DNA from: an uncultured Collinsella sp.
Lineage (GTDB): Bacteria; Actinomycetota; Coriobacteriia; Coriobacteriales; Coriobacteriaceae
Length of the DNA stretch: 15,893 nt
Assembly: GCA_958443265.1 (NCBI GenBank)
Contig: CAUCKA010000030.1
Location: 1 to 15,893 of the forward strand
Reading direction: 5' to 3'
Numbering within the stretch: the first letter of the stretch is position 1; each line of letters opens with the position of its first letter. Under the pieces are notes generated by a model. It was not told the origin of the DNA. It searched no databases and saw only the letters and a program-made list of their open reading frames with translations. Positions 5,524 through 13,483 of this stretch are shown one piece after another. The translations under genes were made by a program, and so were the position numbers.

Positions 5524-6219
5524 ATGAACGAGCGCATTTTGGTAGTTGATGACGAGAAGGCCATCGCCGACTTGGTTGGTATCTACCTTACAAAAGAGGG
5601 CTTTGATGTCCAGATTGCCTATAGCGGGGCCGATGCTGCCAAGGCAATCCTGGAGCAGGAGTTCGATCTGGCACTGTTGGATGTCATGCTGCCCGATATC
5701 GATGGCTTTGAGCTACTGCGTACGATCCGTTCCAGCCATACCTATCCCGTGATCATGCTGACGGCGCGCGATGCCCAGCAAGACAAGATCGAGGGCCTTT
5801 CGCTTGGCGCGGACGATTACGTGGTTAAGCCGTTCCGTCCGCTGGAGCTCATCGCGCGTGTGCACGCTCAGCTTCGCCGCTACACCAGCTACGGTAGCCG
5901 CTCGCAGGCGGCCGAGTCGCCGACCATCCAGCTCGACGGCCTGGAGATCAACCGCGATGCTCGTTCCGTAACGGTAGACGGTGCACCGGTGCGCCTCACG
6001 CCCATCGAGTATTCCATCTTGCTGTATCTGGTTGAGCATCGCGGCAGCGTGGTAGCCGTGGAGGATCTGTTCCGCGCGGTGTGGAACGAGGATTTTATGC
6101 CCGGCTCCAACAATACGGTGATGGTGCACATTCGCCACCTGCGCGAAAAGATTGGCGACGACGCTCAAAAGCCGCGCTTTATCAAAAACGTCTGGGGCGT
6201 CGGCTACATAATCGAATAG
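5524..6219 (+). CDS. VanR-type OmpR-family response regulator
   Basis: A 231-residue two-domain transcription factor. The receiver domain (1-120) has D9/D10, phospho-acceptor D53, T80 and K102. The winged-helix DNA-binding domain (about 130-230) ends in the typical VWGVGY motif. Segments such as HTYPVIMLT, KPFRPLELIARV, QLRRY and VHIRHLREK agree closely with my recollection of enterococcal VanR, so it belongs to that subfamily rather than generic PhoB. A strong AGGAG lies 5 bp upstream of ATG. The partner kinase starts 25 bp after the stop. No vanH/A/X genes are visible. The divergent D,D-carboxypeptidase is a plausible target, as VanY-like activity belongs to the VanRS regulons. A role in glycopeptide resistance cannot be claimed. 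Confidence 0.93.
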   Translation: MNERILVVDDEKAIADLVGIYLTKEGFDVQIAYSGADAAKAILEQEFDLALLDVMLPDIDGFELLRTIRSSHTYPVIMLTARDAQQDKIEGLSLGADDYVVKPFRPLELIARVHAQLRRYTSYGSRSQAAESPTIQLDGLEINRDARSVTVDGAPVRLTPIEYSILLYLVEHRGSVVAVEDLFRAVWNEDFMPGSNNTVMVHIRHLREKIGDDAQKPRFIKNVWGVGYIIE

Positions 6220-6244
6220 CGCCTTTGATGGTGGGGAAGTGGAT

Positions 6245-7483
6245 ATGACAAAAGACGATAGGCAGGCATTCGAGGTGCCCGATCGACTCTTTGAATACGT
6301 ACGGGCAGTCGTCGACAACCGCGCGCTTGCGACGGTGCTGCTCTTTTTGCTGAGCCTGCTGCTGATTGGCATCGACAACATCGCCGGAATCTTAGCGGTG
6401 CTGCTTGTCGGCTTTTTGCTGATCGATCGATTCGAAATCGTGCGCCGTTGCGTGGTGATTGGCGGTGCCGCGTGGGCCATGACGTTGGCGATTGGCGCCA
6501 TGGCGCTCGGCGGCATCGAAGGGCCGGTGCTGTTCGATGCCGGCTTTGTATTCAACATGCTTGGCTTTGTGCTGGCGCTTGCCGTGTGCGTGCTGTTCTT
6601 TTGCGGCCGTGCTCTGTACTACCAGGGCTACGAGCGGGGCGAGCAGCATGCCGATTGTGTGCTGGCCGCTCGTATTCAAGATCGCCTGATCGATCACCCC
6701 AACACCTGGGACAACATTGACGGCGACTTCTTGGAGGTCGAGGGCGCCCTTAACCGCGTGCGTGACCGTGAGCGCAAGGTGCGGCAATCTCTGCGTGACG
6801 AGTCGCATCGCAAGGACGATCTGGTCACGTACTTGGCACATGACCTACGCACCCCGCTTGCCAGTGTGGTGGGCTATCTTTCGCTGCTGCAAGAGGCTCC
6901 TGAGCTGCCGGTTGAGCAACGTGCGCACTTTACGGGCGTGGCGCTCGACAAGGCGCACCGGCTCGATGCGCTCATCGAAGAGTTCTTCGATATCACGCGC
7001 TTTGACTTCCACGATATCGTGCTCACGCGCGGCTATGTTGATCTGGGGTTGCTGCTGGCTCAGGTAGCTGACGAGTTCTACCCCATCCTCAACGAGCAGC
7101 ATAAGGAAGCCCAAGTTGATATTCGCGAGGACCTGACGGTGCTCGTGGATGGCGACAAGATGGCCCGCGTGTTCAACAACATCATGAAAAACGCCGTCGC
7201 CTATAGCTATGAGGGCTCGACTATCACGATTGAGGCCAGACGCCGGGACGACGGCGGCGTGCGCGTGCGCTTTATCAATCAGGGCGATCCTATCCCTGCG
7301 GCTAAGCTCAAGGTAATCTTTGAGAAGTTCTATCGCCTGGATGCGGCGCGTGCGACCAATCGCGGTGGTGCCGGTTTGGGCCTTGCTATTGCCAAGGAGA
7401 TCATCGCGGCACACGGCGGTACCGTTGCATGTGAATCGACGCCCGAACACACGATATTCACCATCGAGCTGCCCGCCGCATAG
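6245..7483 (+). CDS. VanS-type membrane sensor histidine kinase
   Basis: 412 residues. Four hydrophobic segments lie at about residues 27-58, 67-90 and 97-122 (the first can span twice), with only short loops outside, so the signal is probably sensed in or at the membrane. The H-box YLAHDLRTP contains phospho-acceptor H199. The N-box FNNIMKN is at 310-316, and the G-box GGAGLGLAIAKE is near 373. Stretches such as GYLSLL, EFFDITR and IFEKFYRLD resemble VanS. ATG 6245 was chosen because GGGGA lies 8 bp upstream; GTG 6239 in the same frame is too close to it. Co-transcribed with the regulator. Confidence 0.93.
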   Translation: MTKDDRQAFEVPDRLFEYVRAVVDNRALATVLLFLLSLLLIGIDNIAGILAVLLVGFLLIDRFEIVRRCVVIGGAAWAMTLAIGAMALGGIEGPVLFDAGFVFNMLGFVLALAVCVLFFCGRALYYQGYERGEQHADCVLAARIQDRLIDHPNTWDNIDGDFLEVEGALNRVRDRERKVRQSLRDESHRKDDLVTYLAHDLRTPLASVVGYLSLLQEAPELPVEQRAHFTGVALDKAHRLDALIEEFFDITRFDFHDIVLTRGYVDLGLLLAQVADEFYPILNEQHKEAQVDIREDLTVLVDGDKMARVFNNIMKNAVAYSYEGSTITIEARRRDDGGVRVRFINQGDPIPAAKLKVIFEKFYRLDAARATNRGGAGLGLAIAKEIIAAHGGTVACESTPEHTIFTIELPAA

Positions 7484-7504
7484 CTAGCGTGCCCTTACAA
7501 ACAC

Positions 7505-7572
7505 TTGACAATGTGCTCACGTGCGTATGAGCCGCGATTCCTACTATCGATACTGCTGAATTGATATCGATA
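7505..7572 (+). promoter_or_regulatory. pstB promoter region with twin TATCGATA palindromes
   Basis: A consensus TTGACA at 7505-7510 has a possible -10 TATGAG (7526-7531, short 15-bp spacing). Two identical palindromic octamers TATCGATA lie at 7545-7552 and 7565-7572, exactly 20 bp apart, so on the same helix face. The second abuts the ribosome site. Such an arrangement suggests an operator for a dimeric regulator; which one is unknown. Confidence 0.45.
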
Positions 7573-7586
7573 TGGAGGTGTGCGGT

Positions 7587-8462
7587 ATGACGGCTGCTGC
7601 GGCTGTGGAGCCCACGGAGCTTGAAGAACTCATGGAAGCGCAGGCCGAGGCCGCGCATGAGCGCGAGGTTGGGGATGCGACTCGCCCCACGGCAGAGGAT
7701 CTTGCCGCCTCGCCGACGCGCATCGACGTCGAGGGCATCGACCTGTTCTATGGCGACCACCATGCGCTCAAGGACGTGAATATCAAGATCCGCGACAAGC
7801 AGATCACCTCGTTCATCGGGCCTTCGGGCTGCGGAAAGTCCACGTTGCTGCGCTGCTTTAACCGCATGAACGACGGCATCAAGGATTGCCGCATCGAGGG
7901 CAAGATTGCGCTCGATGGTCAAGATATCCTGGGCGATTGCGACATCTGCCGTTTGCGCCAGCGCGTGGGCATGGTGTTCCAACGCCCCAACCCATTTCCC
8001 ATGAGCATCTACGACAACGTCGCCTACGGTCCTCGCGGTATGGGTGTGCGCGACCGCGCCGTGCTCGATGAGCTGGTCGAGGACTCCCTGCGTCGCGCTG
8101 CCCTGTGGGACGAGGTCAAGGACAAGCTCAAAGAGTCGGGCCTGGGTCTTTCGGGTGGACAGCAGCAGCGCCTGTGCATCGCCCGCGCACTTGCCGTGCA
8201 GCCCGACATTCTGCTGATGGACGAGCCGACTTCGGCACTCGACCCTGTGTCGACGTTGGTGGTGGAGCAGTTGGCCTGCGAGCTCAAGGAGACCTGCACG
8301 CTGGTGGTCGTGACGCACAACATGCAGCAGGCCGCGCGTATTTCCGATTCGGTTGCGTTCTTTTTGCTGGGTGAGCTGGTGGAGCACGCGCCCACCGCGC
8401 AACTCTTCAAGAATCCGTCCGATCCGCGCACCGCGGATTATTTGACGGGGCGTTTTGGCTGA
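7587..8462 (+). CDS. pstB: Phosphate ABC transporter ATP-binding protein PstB
   Basis: This is the cytoplasmic ATPase of the PstSCAB high-affinity phosphate importer. Walker A GPSGCGKST (78-86), Q-loop VFQRPNPFPMSIYDNVAYG (typical of PstB), signature LSGGQQQR (188-195), Walker B LLMDEP (209-214) and switch H244 are all intact. At 291 residues it is longer than the usual ~250, because about 45 Ala/Glu-rich residues precede the ABC domain. The start is ATG 7587 because GGAGGTG lies 6 bp upstream; ATG 7572 would overlap that site. The rest of the transporter (pstS, pstC, pstA, phoU) is not in the window. A PhoB/PhoR-like pair follows, consistent with phosphate control. Confidence 0.95.
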   Translation: MTAAAAVEPTELEELMEAQAEAAHEREVGDATRPTAEDLAASPTRIDVEGIDLFYGDHHALKDVNIKIRDKQITSFIGPSGCGKSTLLRCFNRMNDGIKDCRIEGKIALDGQDILGDCDICRLRQRVGMVFQRPNPFPMSIYDNVAYGPRGMGVRDRAVLDELVEDSLRRAALWDEVKDKLKESGLGLSGGQQQRLCIARALAVQPDILLMDEPTSALDPVSTLVVEQLACELKETCTLVVVTHNMQQAARISDSVAFFLLGELVEHAPTAQLFKNPSDPRTADYLTGRFG

Positions 8463-8470
8463 CGCTGTCT

Positions 8471-8496
8471 TTTACAGGTGCCTTTAGGGTTAAGAT
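8471..8496 (+). promoter_or_regulatory. Weak candidate promoter of the PhoB-like operon
   Basis: TTTACA (8471-8476) and TAAGAT (8491-8496) lie in the 64-bp gap after pstB, but the 14-bp spacing is short. Repeated TTTA-type motifs (8471, 8483, 8490) could be regulator half-sites. Read-through from pstB is equally possible, as no terminator is seen in the gap. Confidence 0.3.
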
Positions 8497-8526
8497 GCGG
8501 TCATATCGGCCGCAAAGGGGTTCAAC

Positions 8527-9255
8527 ATGATCTATTACGTCGAGGACGATGACAACATCAGGGATTTGACAGTCTACGCGCTGCGCAAGCAGGGAATCGA
8601 GGCCGAGGGCTTTTCGTGTGATGGCGAGTTTAAAGCTGCCGTGGCGCGACGGGTGCCCGATGCTGTGCTGCTCGATATCATGCTGCCCGACACCGATGGC
8701 TTGGCGATTATGCGTCGCCTGCGTGCCGATCGCCTGACGGCGACGGTGCCCATCATGATGCTTACCGCCAAGGACACCGAACTCGACAAGGTGATGGCGC
8801 TCGATGGCGGTGCCGACGATTACCTGACTAAGCCGTTTTCGCTCATGGAGCTTGCGAGCCGCTGCCGCGCACTGCTGCGTCGCGGCGGCATGGTCAAGCA
8901 GGCGAGCGATGTGCTCAGCGTGGGCGACATCGTGCTTTCGCCTAGCCATCGCGAGGTGACCGCTGCCGGCGAGCCGCTTAAGCTCACCCTGCGCGAGTTC
9001 GACCTGCTCGAGTACCTCATGCGCAAGCCCGGCGTGGTCTTTACCCGCGAGTCGTTGCTGCAGAGCGTGTGGGGCTGGGACTTCGACGGCGGTTCGCGCA
9101 CCGTTGACGTGCACGTGCAGACGCTTCGCCAAAAACTGGGCGAGCATGCCAGCGCCATCGAGACCGTGCGCGGCGTGGGCTATCGCCTGGCCGAGCCTTC
9201 TGCCGGTGATGGTGCCGAAGGCGACGACACCGCGGCCACCGCATCGGAGGAGTAA
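8527..9255 (+). CDS. PhoB-like OmpR-family response regulator
   Basis: 242 residues. The receiver domain has acidic pocket E6/D7, phospho-acceptor D50, T80 and K102. The winged-helix domain (about 125-225) ends with VRGVGYRL. A 15-residue acidic tail (GDGAEGDDTAATASEE) follows and looks dispensable. The AAGGGG ribosome site is 7 bp before ATG. The kinase gene begins 3 bp after the stop, implying translational coupling. Position behind pstB and subfamily features (MIYYVEDD, LDIMLPDTDGL) suggest control of phosphate genes. This is an inference: OmpR-type regulators cannot be assigned reliably from sequence alone. Confidence 0.93.
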   Translation: MIYYVEDDDNIRDLTVYALRKQGIEAEGFSCDGEFKAAVARRVPDAVLLDIMLPDTDGLAIMRRLRADRLTATVPIMMLTAKDTELDKVMALDGGADDYLTKPFSLMELASRCRALLRRGGMVKQASDVLSVGDIVLSPSHREVTAAGEPLKLTLREFDLLEYLMRKPGVVFTRESLLQSVWGWDFDGGSRTVDVHVQTLRQKLGEHASAIETVRGVGYRLAEPSAGDGAEGDDTAATASEE

Positions 9256-9258
9256 CCC

Positions 9259-10683
9259 GTGGTCTTCGCCCCCCAGGGAAAACATACGCTGTCGCACCGC
9301 GTTTTTGTGACGATCTTTGTCTGCGCCATGGCGGTTATCGTGGCGTTTACGGTGCTGGGTGCGTTCTTTGTGCAAAACACTTTGGCGGATGCCACGAGTG
9401 CCAATCTGGCGCAGGAAACCGAGCTCATTGCTGCCGCCCTCGACGAGCAGCAGGAGCCCATTCCGTTCTTGCGAAGCCTCGATCGCGAGGATCTTCGTAT
9501 CACGCTGATCAATAAGGACGGATCTGTTGCCTACGACAACGAGGCGTCGCCTTCCACACTGCCCAACCATGGCGATCGCCCCGAGGTCATCGAGGCCTTT
9601 GAGAGTGGTTCGGGTTCCGCGGAGCGCGCAAGCTCTACACTCGACGAGATTATGCTGTATCGCGCCGTCACCCTTGATAACGGCCAGGTCGTTCGCTTGG
9701 CGCAGGCCCAGCCTGGCGTTGCGGCGATTTTGCTGTCGATGCTGGCGCCGATGCTGCTTATCGCAGCAGCGGGTGCAGTACTCTCGTTTTTTATGGCGCG
9801 CTGTGAGTCCCGTGCCATCATCGCGCCGTTGCAAGAGGTGGATTTGGATCACCCACGCCGTAGCTATGAGCACGCCTATGCCGAGATGGTCCCCATGCTT
9901 GAGCGCATCGAGTCGCAGCGCCAGGAACTCAAGCGCCAAATGGCGGTGCTAGCGGACAACGACCGTATGCGCCGCGAGTTCACGGCGAATATCACCCATG
10001 AGCTCAAGACGCCGCTTACGGCGATTTCGGGCTATGCCGAGCTCATCGCAAATGGCATGGTCGAGGGCGAGGACGACCTGCGCAACTTTGGCGGTCGCAT
10101 CTATCGTGAGGCGGGCCGCTTGGCAGCGCTTGTCAACGACATCCTTACGCTGTCTAACTTGGACGAGGCCGAACGTGCAACTGAAGGCGAGGCAGTGCCC
10201 ATTGGGTCCACGGAGCCTATTGAGCTCTCGCGTGCGATCTACGCGGTTGAGCAGCGTCTTGAACAGGTCGCCCGTCAAGCGAATGTGACGATAAGTCATG
10301 AGACCAAGCCTGTGGTCATCGAAGGCGTGTCGCGCTTGGTCGACGAGCTCATCTATAATCTGGCAAGCAACGCCATCCGCTACAATCGGCCCGGCGGTAC
10401 GGTTACGCTGCAGTGCGGCACCAACGACGAAGGCCATCCGTTCCTCGCTGTCGCCGACACGGGAATCGGTATCGCGCCTGAAGAACAGGGCAAGGTATTT
10501 GAGCGGTTCTATCGCGTGGACAAGAGTAGGTCCAAGGCACGCGGCGGAACCGGCCTGGGGCTTGCCATTGTCAAGCATGCGGCCCTGTATCATCACGCCA
10601 CGCTTGATCTGTCGAGCGAGTTGGGCGTGGGAACCACCATTACGGTGACGTTTCCCATACAGCAGGACGAGCCATTCGCATAG
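9259..10683 (+). CDS. PhoR-like membrane sensor histidine kinase
   Basis: 474 residues from GTG, with GGAGGAG 6 bp upstream overlapping the end of the regulator gene. Membrane segments at about 15-38 and 154-180 bracket an extracytoplasmic sensor domain of about 115 residues. A degenerate linker and a helix (QRQELKRQM) lead to the H-box ANITHELKTP with H247. The N-box is YNLASNA (366-372), G1 DTGIG (400-404) and G2 RGGTGLGLAIVKH (428-440). It phosphorylates the upstream regulator. The layout matches PhoR/WalK-class kinases. The phosphate role is inferred from context with pstB, not shown by the sensor domain. Confidence 0.93.
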   Translation: MVFAPQGKHTLSHRVFVTIFVCAMAVIVAFTVLGAFFVQNTLADATSANLAQETELIAAALDEQQEPIPFLRSLDREDLRITLINKDGSVAYDNEASPSTLPNHGDRPEVIEAFESGSGSAERASSTLDEIMLYRAVTLDNGQVVRLAQAQPGVAAILLSMLAPMLLIAAAGAVLSFFMARCESRAIIAPLQEVDLDHPRRSYEHAYAEMVPMLERIESQRQELKRQMAVLADNDRMRREFTANITHELKTPLTAISGYAELIANGMVEGEDDLRNFGGRIYREAGRLAALVNDILTLSNLDEAERATEGEAVPIGSTEPIELSRAIYAVEQRLEQVARQANVTISHETKPVVIEGVSRLVDELIYNLASNAIRYNRPGGTVTLQCGTNDEGHPFLAVADTGIGIAPEEQGKVFERFYRVDKSRSKARGGTGLGLAIVKHAALYHHATLDLSSELGVGTTITVTFPIQQDEPFA

Positions 10684-10708
10684 CGATACAACACAGATAT
10701 TGATGTAG

Positions 10709-10740
10709 ACGCCGCATTTGACTTTCGGGTGCGGCGTTGT
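10709..10740 (+). terminator. Probable terminator after the PhoR-like kinase
   Basis: An ACGCCGCA/TGCGGCGT perfect 8-bp stem with a 13-nt loop, followed by TGTTGTG, which is a poor T-tract. It ends the pstB/TCS transcription unit, probably incompletely. Confidence 0.6.
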
Positions 10741-10769
10741 TGTGCAATTTTACGATTGCTTCCGACATT

Positions 10770-10831
10770 TTTACAGGAGAGCCTGTTTCTTATGTATAGA
10801 GTTTGGTCTCGGTAAAAAGATGCGATAACAT
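10770..10831 (+). promoter_or_regulatory. Promoter region of the polysaccharide-control operon
   Basis: The palindrome ACAGG-AGAG-CCTGT (10773-10786) overlaps a TTTACA hexamer and is followed by TATAGA (10795-10800). A second candidate is TTGGTC (10803-10808) with TAACAT (10826-10831) at 17 bp. Either would give a leader of about 40-75 nt. The region 10741-10878 holds no gene that I can see. Confidence 0.4.
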
Positions 10832-10878
10832 ACGGACAGTTTTGTCAATCCGAACTGGGGAAATGAAAGGCAAGCTGC

Positions 10879-11535
10879 ATGACCCTTCTCGAACTGTTCC
10901 AGCTGCTGAAGAAGCACCTCAAGCTGGTCATCACCCTTCCGGTGGTCTGCGCGATCGCCATGGGCATCGTGTCCTTCGTTGCGATGGACAACACCTATAC
11001 CGCGACGACGAGCATGTACATTCTCGCCAAGACCGACGATAGCGGTCAGATGAGCTACAACGATCTCTCGGCGAGCCAGATGCTTTCCAACGATATCGCC
11101 ACGCTGCTGGATAGCGATAGCGTTAAGAGCGGCGCCGCCAAAGAACTGGGCCTCACCGATTTGGATGACTACAAGGTGTCTGTTTCCTCCGAGACCACCA
11201 CGCGTGTCATTACGCTTTCGGTTACCGGCACCGATGCCAAGGAGACGGCTGAGGTCGCAAAGGCCATTGCCAGCTCGGTGAGTACGGTCGCTCAGAACGT
11301 CGGCGCTGCCCAGAGCATCAACGTTATCGACGAGGCTAAGACCCCCGAAGCCCCCAGCGGCCCCAAGCGCACGCTGTATATTGCCGTCGCGTTCCTCGCC
11401 GGTATCTTTATCGCAGTTGCCTATGTCGTTTTGGCAGACATGCTCAATACCCGCATCCGCGGTGCCGAAGAGGCAGAAGAGCTCCTGGGTATTCCCGTTG
11501 TTGGCCGAATTCCGGCTATGAAAGGTGGTAAATAG
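10879..11535 (+). CDS. Wzz/YveK-type polysaccharide co-polymerase (CpsC-like)
   Basis: 218 residues with the chain-length-determinant layout: membrane segment at about 16-36, extracytoplasmic domain, proline-containing stretch (EAPSGPKR), second membrane segment at about 165-188, and a short cytoplasmic tail (RGAEEAEELLGIPVVGRIP). In Gram-positive systems this tail activates the separately encoded BY-kinase, and the pair controls capsule or exopolysaccharide length. The kinase gene follows after 2 bp. ATG is preceded by AAAGG at a somewhat long distance. First gene of a three-gene operon. Confidence 0.92.
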   Translation: MTLLELFQLLKKHLKLVITLPVVCAIAMGIVSFVAMDNTYTATTSMYILAKTDDSGQMSYNDLSASQMLSNDIATLLDSDSVKSGAAKELGLTDLDDYKVSVSSETTTRVITLSVTGTDAKETAEVAKAIASSVSTVAQNVGAAQSINVIDEAKTPEAPSGPKRTLYIAVAFLAGIFIAVAYVVLADMLNTRIRGAEEAEELLGIPVVGRIPAMKGGK

Positions 11536-11537
11536 GC

Positions 11538-12275
11538 ATGGCTAAGGCAAAGAACACCGATAAGCTCGTTGTGCAGAATGCCGCCAAGACCCTTCTGGCC
11601 AACATCCGCTTTGCGAGCGTGGACGACCCCATTCGCACCATCACCGTTACCTCCTCGATTCCCAACGAGGGCAAGTCTACGGTTTCCATTAATCTTGCTC
11701 AGGCAATCGCCACGAGCGGCAAGAGTGTCCTGCTGGTCGAGGCTGATATGCGTCGCAGGTCCCTTGCCGATATGCTCGGCGTCCGCTCCCGCGGCGGACT
11801 CTATGCAGTCCTGTCCGAGCAGGTTTCTATCGACCAGGCGATTGTCGAGACAGGTCAGAAGAATTTCTACTTCCTCGATGCCGAGCCGCATATTCCCAAT
11901 CCTGCCGACATCATCGTCTCCCATCGCTTTGCCAAGCTGGTCAAGGCACTGTCTGCTAAGTTCCAGTACGTCATCTTCGATGCTCCTCCGGTCGGCACCT
12001 TCATCGATGCTGCCGAGATTGCCAGCTTGACCGACGGCGCGCTGTTCGTGGTGCGCGAGGACTTTACCAAGCGCGAAGAGGCGCTCAACGCTATCGCCCA
12101 GCTTAAGAAGTCCGAGAAGGTCAAGCTCATCGGTACCGTCATGAATTACTGTGAGACCGAGACCAGCGAGTACTACTATTCTTACTACACCAAGGACGGT
12201 AAGAAGGTTAAGAAGGGCTCCGACGATCAGGGCACTTCCAAAAAGGGCATCTTCACCAACCGAGCAAACGTTTAG
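11538..12275 (+). CDS. BY-type tyrosine kinase (CpsD/YveL-like)
   Basis: 245 residues; a cytoplasmic autophosphorylating kinase of the bacterial P-loop type. Walker A PNEGKST (42-48, K46), Walker A' LLVEADMRR (65-73, D70) and Walker B VIFDAPP (D148) are all intact. The C-terminal tyrosine cluster YYYSYY (212-217) is the autophosphorylation tail. A Lys/Ser-rich end follows. Translation is coupled to the activator gene (2-bp gap; AAAGGTGG ribosome site inside that gene's end). Phosphorylation cycles with the phosphatase downstream are thought to set polymer length. Confidence 0.94.
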   Translation: MAKAKNTDKLVVQNAAKTLLANIRFASVDDPIRTITVTSSIPNEGKSTVSINLAQAIATSGKSVLLVEADMRRRSLADMLGVRSRGGLYAVLSEQVSIDQAIVETGQKNFYFLDAEPHIPNPADIIVSHRFAKLVKALSAKFQYVIFDAPPVGTFIDAAEIASLTDGALFVVREDFTKREEALNAIAQLKKSEKVKLIGTVMNYCETETSEYYYSYYTKDGKKVKKGSDDQGTSKKGIFTNRANV

Positions 12276-12292
12276 TTGATTAAGGCTGACCT

Positions 12293-12943
12293 ATGCGTGA
12301 CATTCATTGCCATATCTTGCCGGGTGTAGACGACGGCGCCGCCGATCTCGAAGAGAGCTTGGCGATGCTCGAGGCTGCCAAGCGGGCCGGTGTAACCAGA
12401 ATCGTTTGCACTCCTCACTGCCGTGATCCCTATTTTGATTACGACAAGATGTGGGATGCCTTTGAGCTGCTGCGCGATAACGCTGACGGTTTTCCGCTCC
12501 AGATGGGCTTCGAGGTCAACCATCGAAAGCTCGTTGAGCTTGGTATCGATGCCGCGGATCACTTGCATTTCGATGGGACCAACGAGTTTCTGCTCGAGCT
12601 TTCGACGCATGCCGATGCGTATGCGTTTAGAGAGTACGAGAACACGATTTACGATTTGCAGTGCCGTGGCTACCAGGTGATCATCGCTCATCCTGAGCGC
12701 TATCGTGCGGTTCAAAAGGATGTAAGCGTGGCGGAGCGCCTGGTCGATATGGGCTGCAAGCTGCAGGCTTCGGCGGACTTTATTGCCGGCGGTCGCTTTG
12801 GTCGCGAGAAAAAGCCGGCACAGCGCCTGTTCGATCAGAACCTGTACAGCTTCATCGCGAGCGATGCCCATAACGTGGGTCATTACGACTGCCTGGCGAA
12901 GGCTCGCGCGAAGTTTAGCGTGCGCGGAGCTCACTTTCGCTAA
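12293..12943 (+). CDS. PHP-type tyrosine-protein phosphatase (CpsB/YwqE-like)
   Basis: 216 residues; a metal-dependent phosphatase that dephosphorylates the BY-kinase tail. The PHP metal ligands are visible: DIHCHILPGVDDG (H5, H7, D13), TPH (H42), E74, IAHPERY (H133) and SDAH (D191, H193). It starts 17 bp after the kinase, with only a weak AAGG ribosome site. It completes the activator-kinase-phosphatase trio. The usual downstream glycosyltransferase genes are absent; an acetyltransferase comes next. Confidence 0.94.
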   Translation: MRDIHCHILPGVDDGAADLEESLAMLEAAKRAGVTRIVCTPHCRDPYFDYDKMWDAFELLRDNADGFPLQMGFEVNHRKLVELGIDAADHLHFDGTNEFLLELSTHADAYAFREYENTIYDLQCRGYQVIIAHPERYRAVQKDVSVAERLVDMGCKLQASADFIAGGRFGREKKPAQRLFDQNLYSFIASDAHNVGHYDCLAKARAKFSVRGAHFR

Positions 12944-12982
12944 AATCTGTCCCTAACGTTCGCATTGAATGAAAGGGCAGCC

Positions 12983-13483
12983 ATGGATATCCAACTTAAG
13001 ACGGGATGCTTTGATGACGCGGCGTTGGTGCGCCGCGTCGTTTTTATGGACGAGCAGGGCTACGAGAATGAGTTTGACGCTATCGACGAGGATCCGAACT
13101 GCATTCATGTGACGCTCTATGTAGACGGTGAGCTTGCCGGTTGCTCGCGCGTGTTTCCCGAAGAACTCGAGCGCGCAGCTGACGCAGAGGCTCCGGTGTC
13201 GCCGGCGTGCGACTTGGACGAAGGCGTCGCGGCGGGGGAGACCTACATTATGGGGCGCGTGGCCGTGCTGCCGAGCATGCGCCGTCGCGGTTTGGCGAGC
13301 AAGATTGTCGAGGCCAGTGATACGTGCGCGCGTGATGCCGGCGCCAAGCTCATTAAGCTGCATGCGCAGGAATACGTGCTGCCGCTCTATGCCAAGGCGG
13401 GTTACACGCAGATTGCCCAGGTGGACTACGAAGACGAGGGCCAGCCCCATGCTTGGATGGCCAAGCGCGTAGATGGCAGATAG
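12983..13483 (+). CDS. GNAT-family N-acetyltransferase
   Basis: 166 residues. The acetyl-CoA site is seen as GRVAVLPSMRRRGLA (91-105; V-x-P-x-x-R-R-x-G-L-A). The end (LHAQEYVLPLYAKAGY) and the beginning (VVFMDEQGYENEFDAIDED) match the ElaA/YjcF-like subgroup. Substrate unknown. ATG 12983 was chosen because AAAGGG lies 5 bp upstream; the frame opens at TTG 12965. It may be read with the phosphatase gene (39-bp gap, no terminator) or from TAAAAT at 12942. GTCCC-containing motifs flank the gene on both sides. Confidence 0.9.
   Translation: MDIQLKTGCFDDAALVRRVVFMDEQGYENEFDAIDEDPNCIHVTLYVDGELAGCSRVFPEELERAADAEAPVSPACDLDEGVAAGETYIMGRVAVLPSMRRRGLASKIVEASDTCARDAGAKLIKLHAQEYVLPLYAKAGYTQIAQVDYEDEGQPHAWMAKRVDGR

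Noticed and set aside
5524..7483. Glycopeptide-resistance (van) operon
   Set aside because: Only VanR/VanS-like regulators are present; no vanH, vanA/B-type ligase or vanX in the window.
8407..9939. 510-residue minus-strand frame opposite the PhoB/PhoR-like genes
   Set aside because: Antisense to two intact, recognisable genes, with His/Arg-rich low-quality composition.
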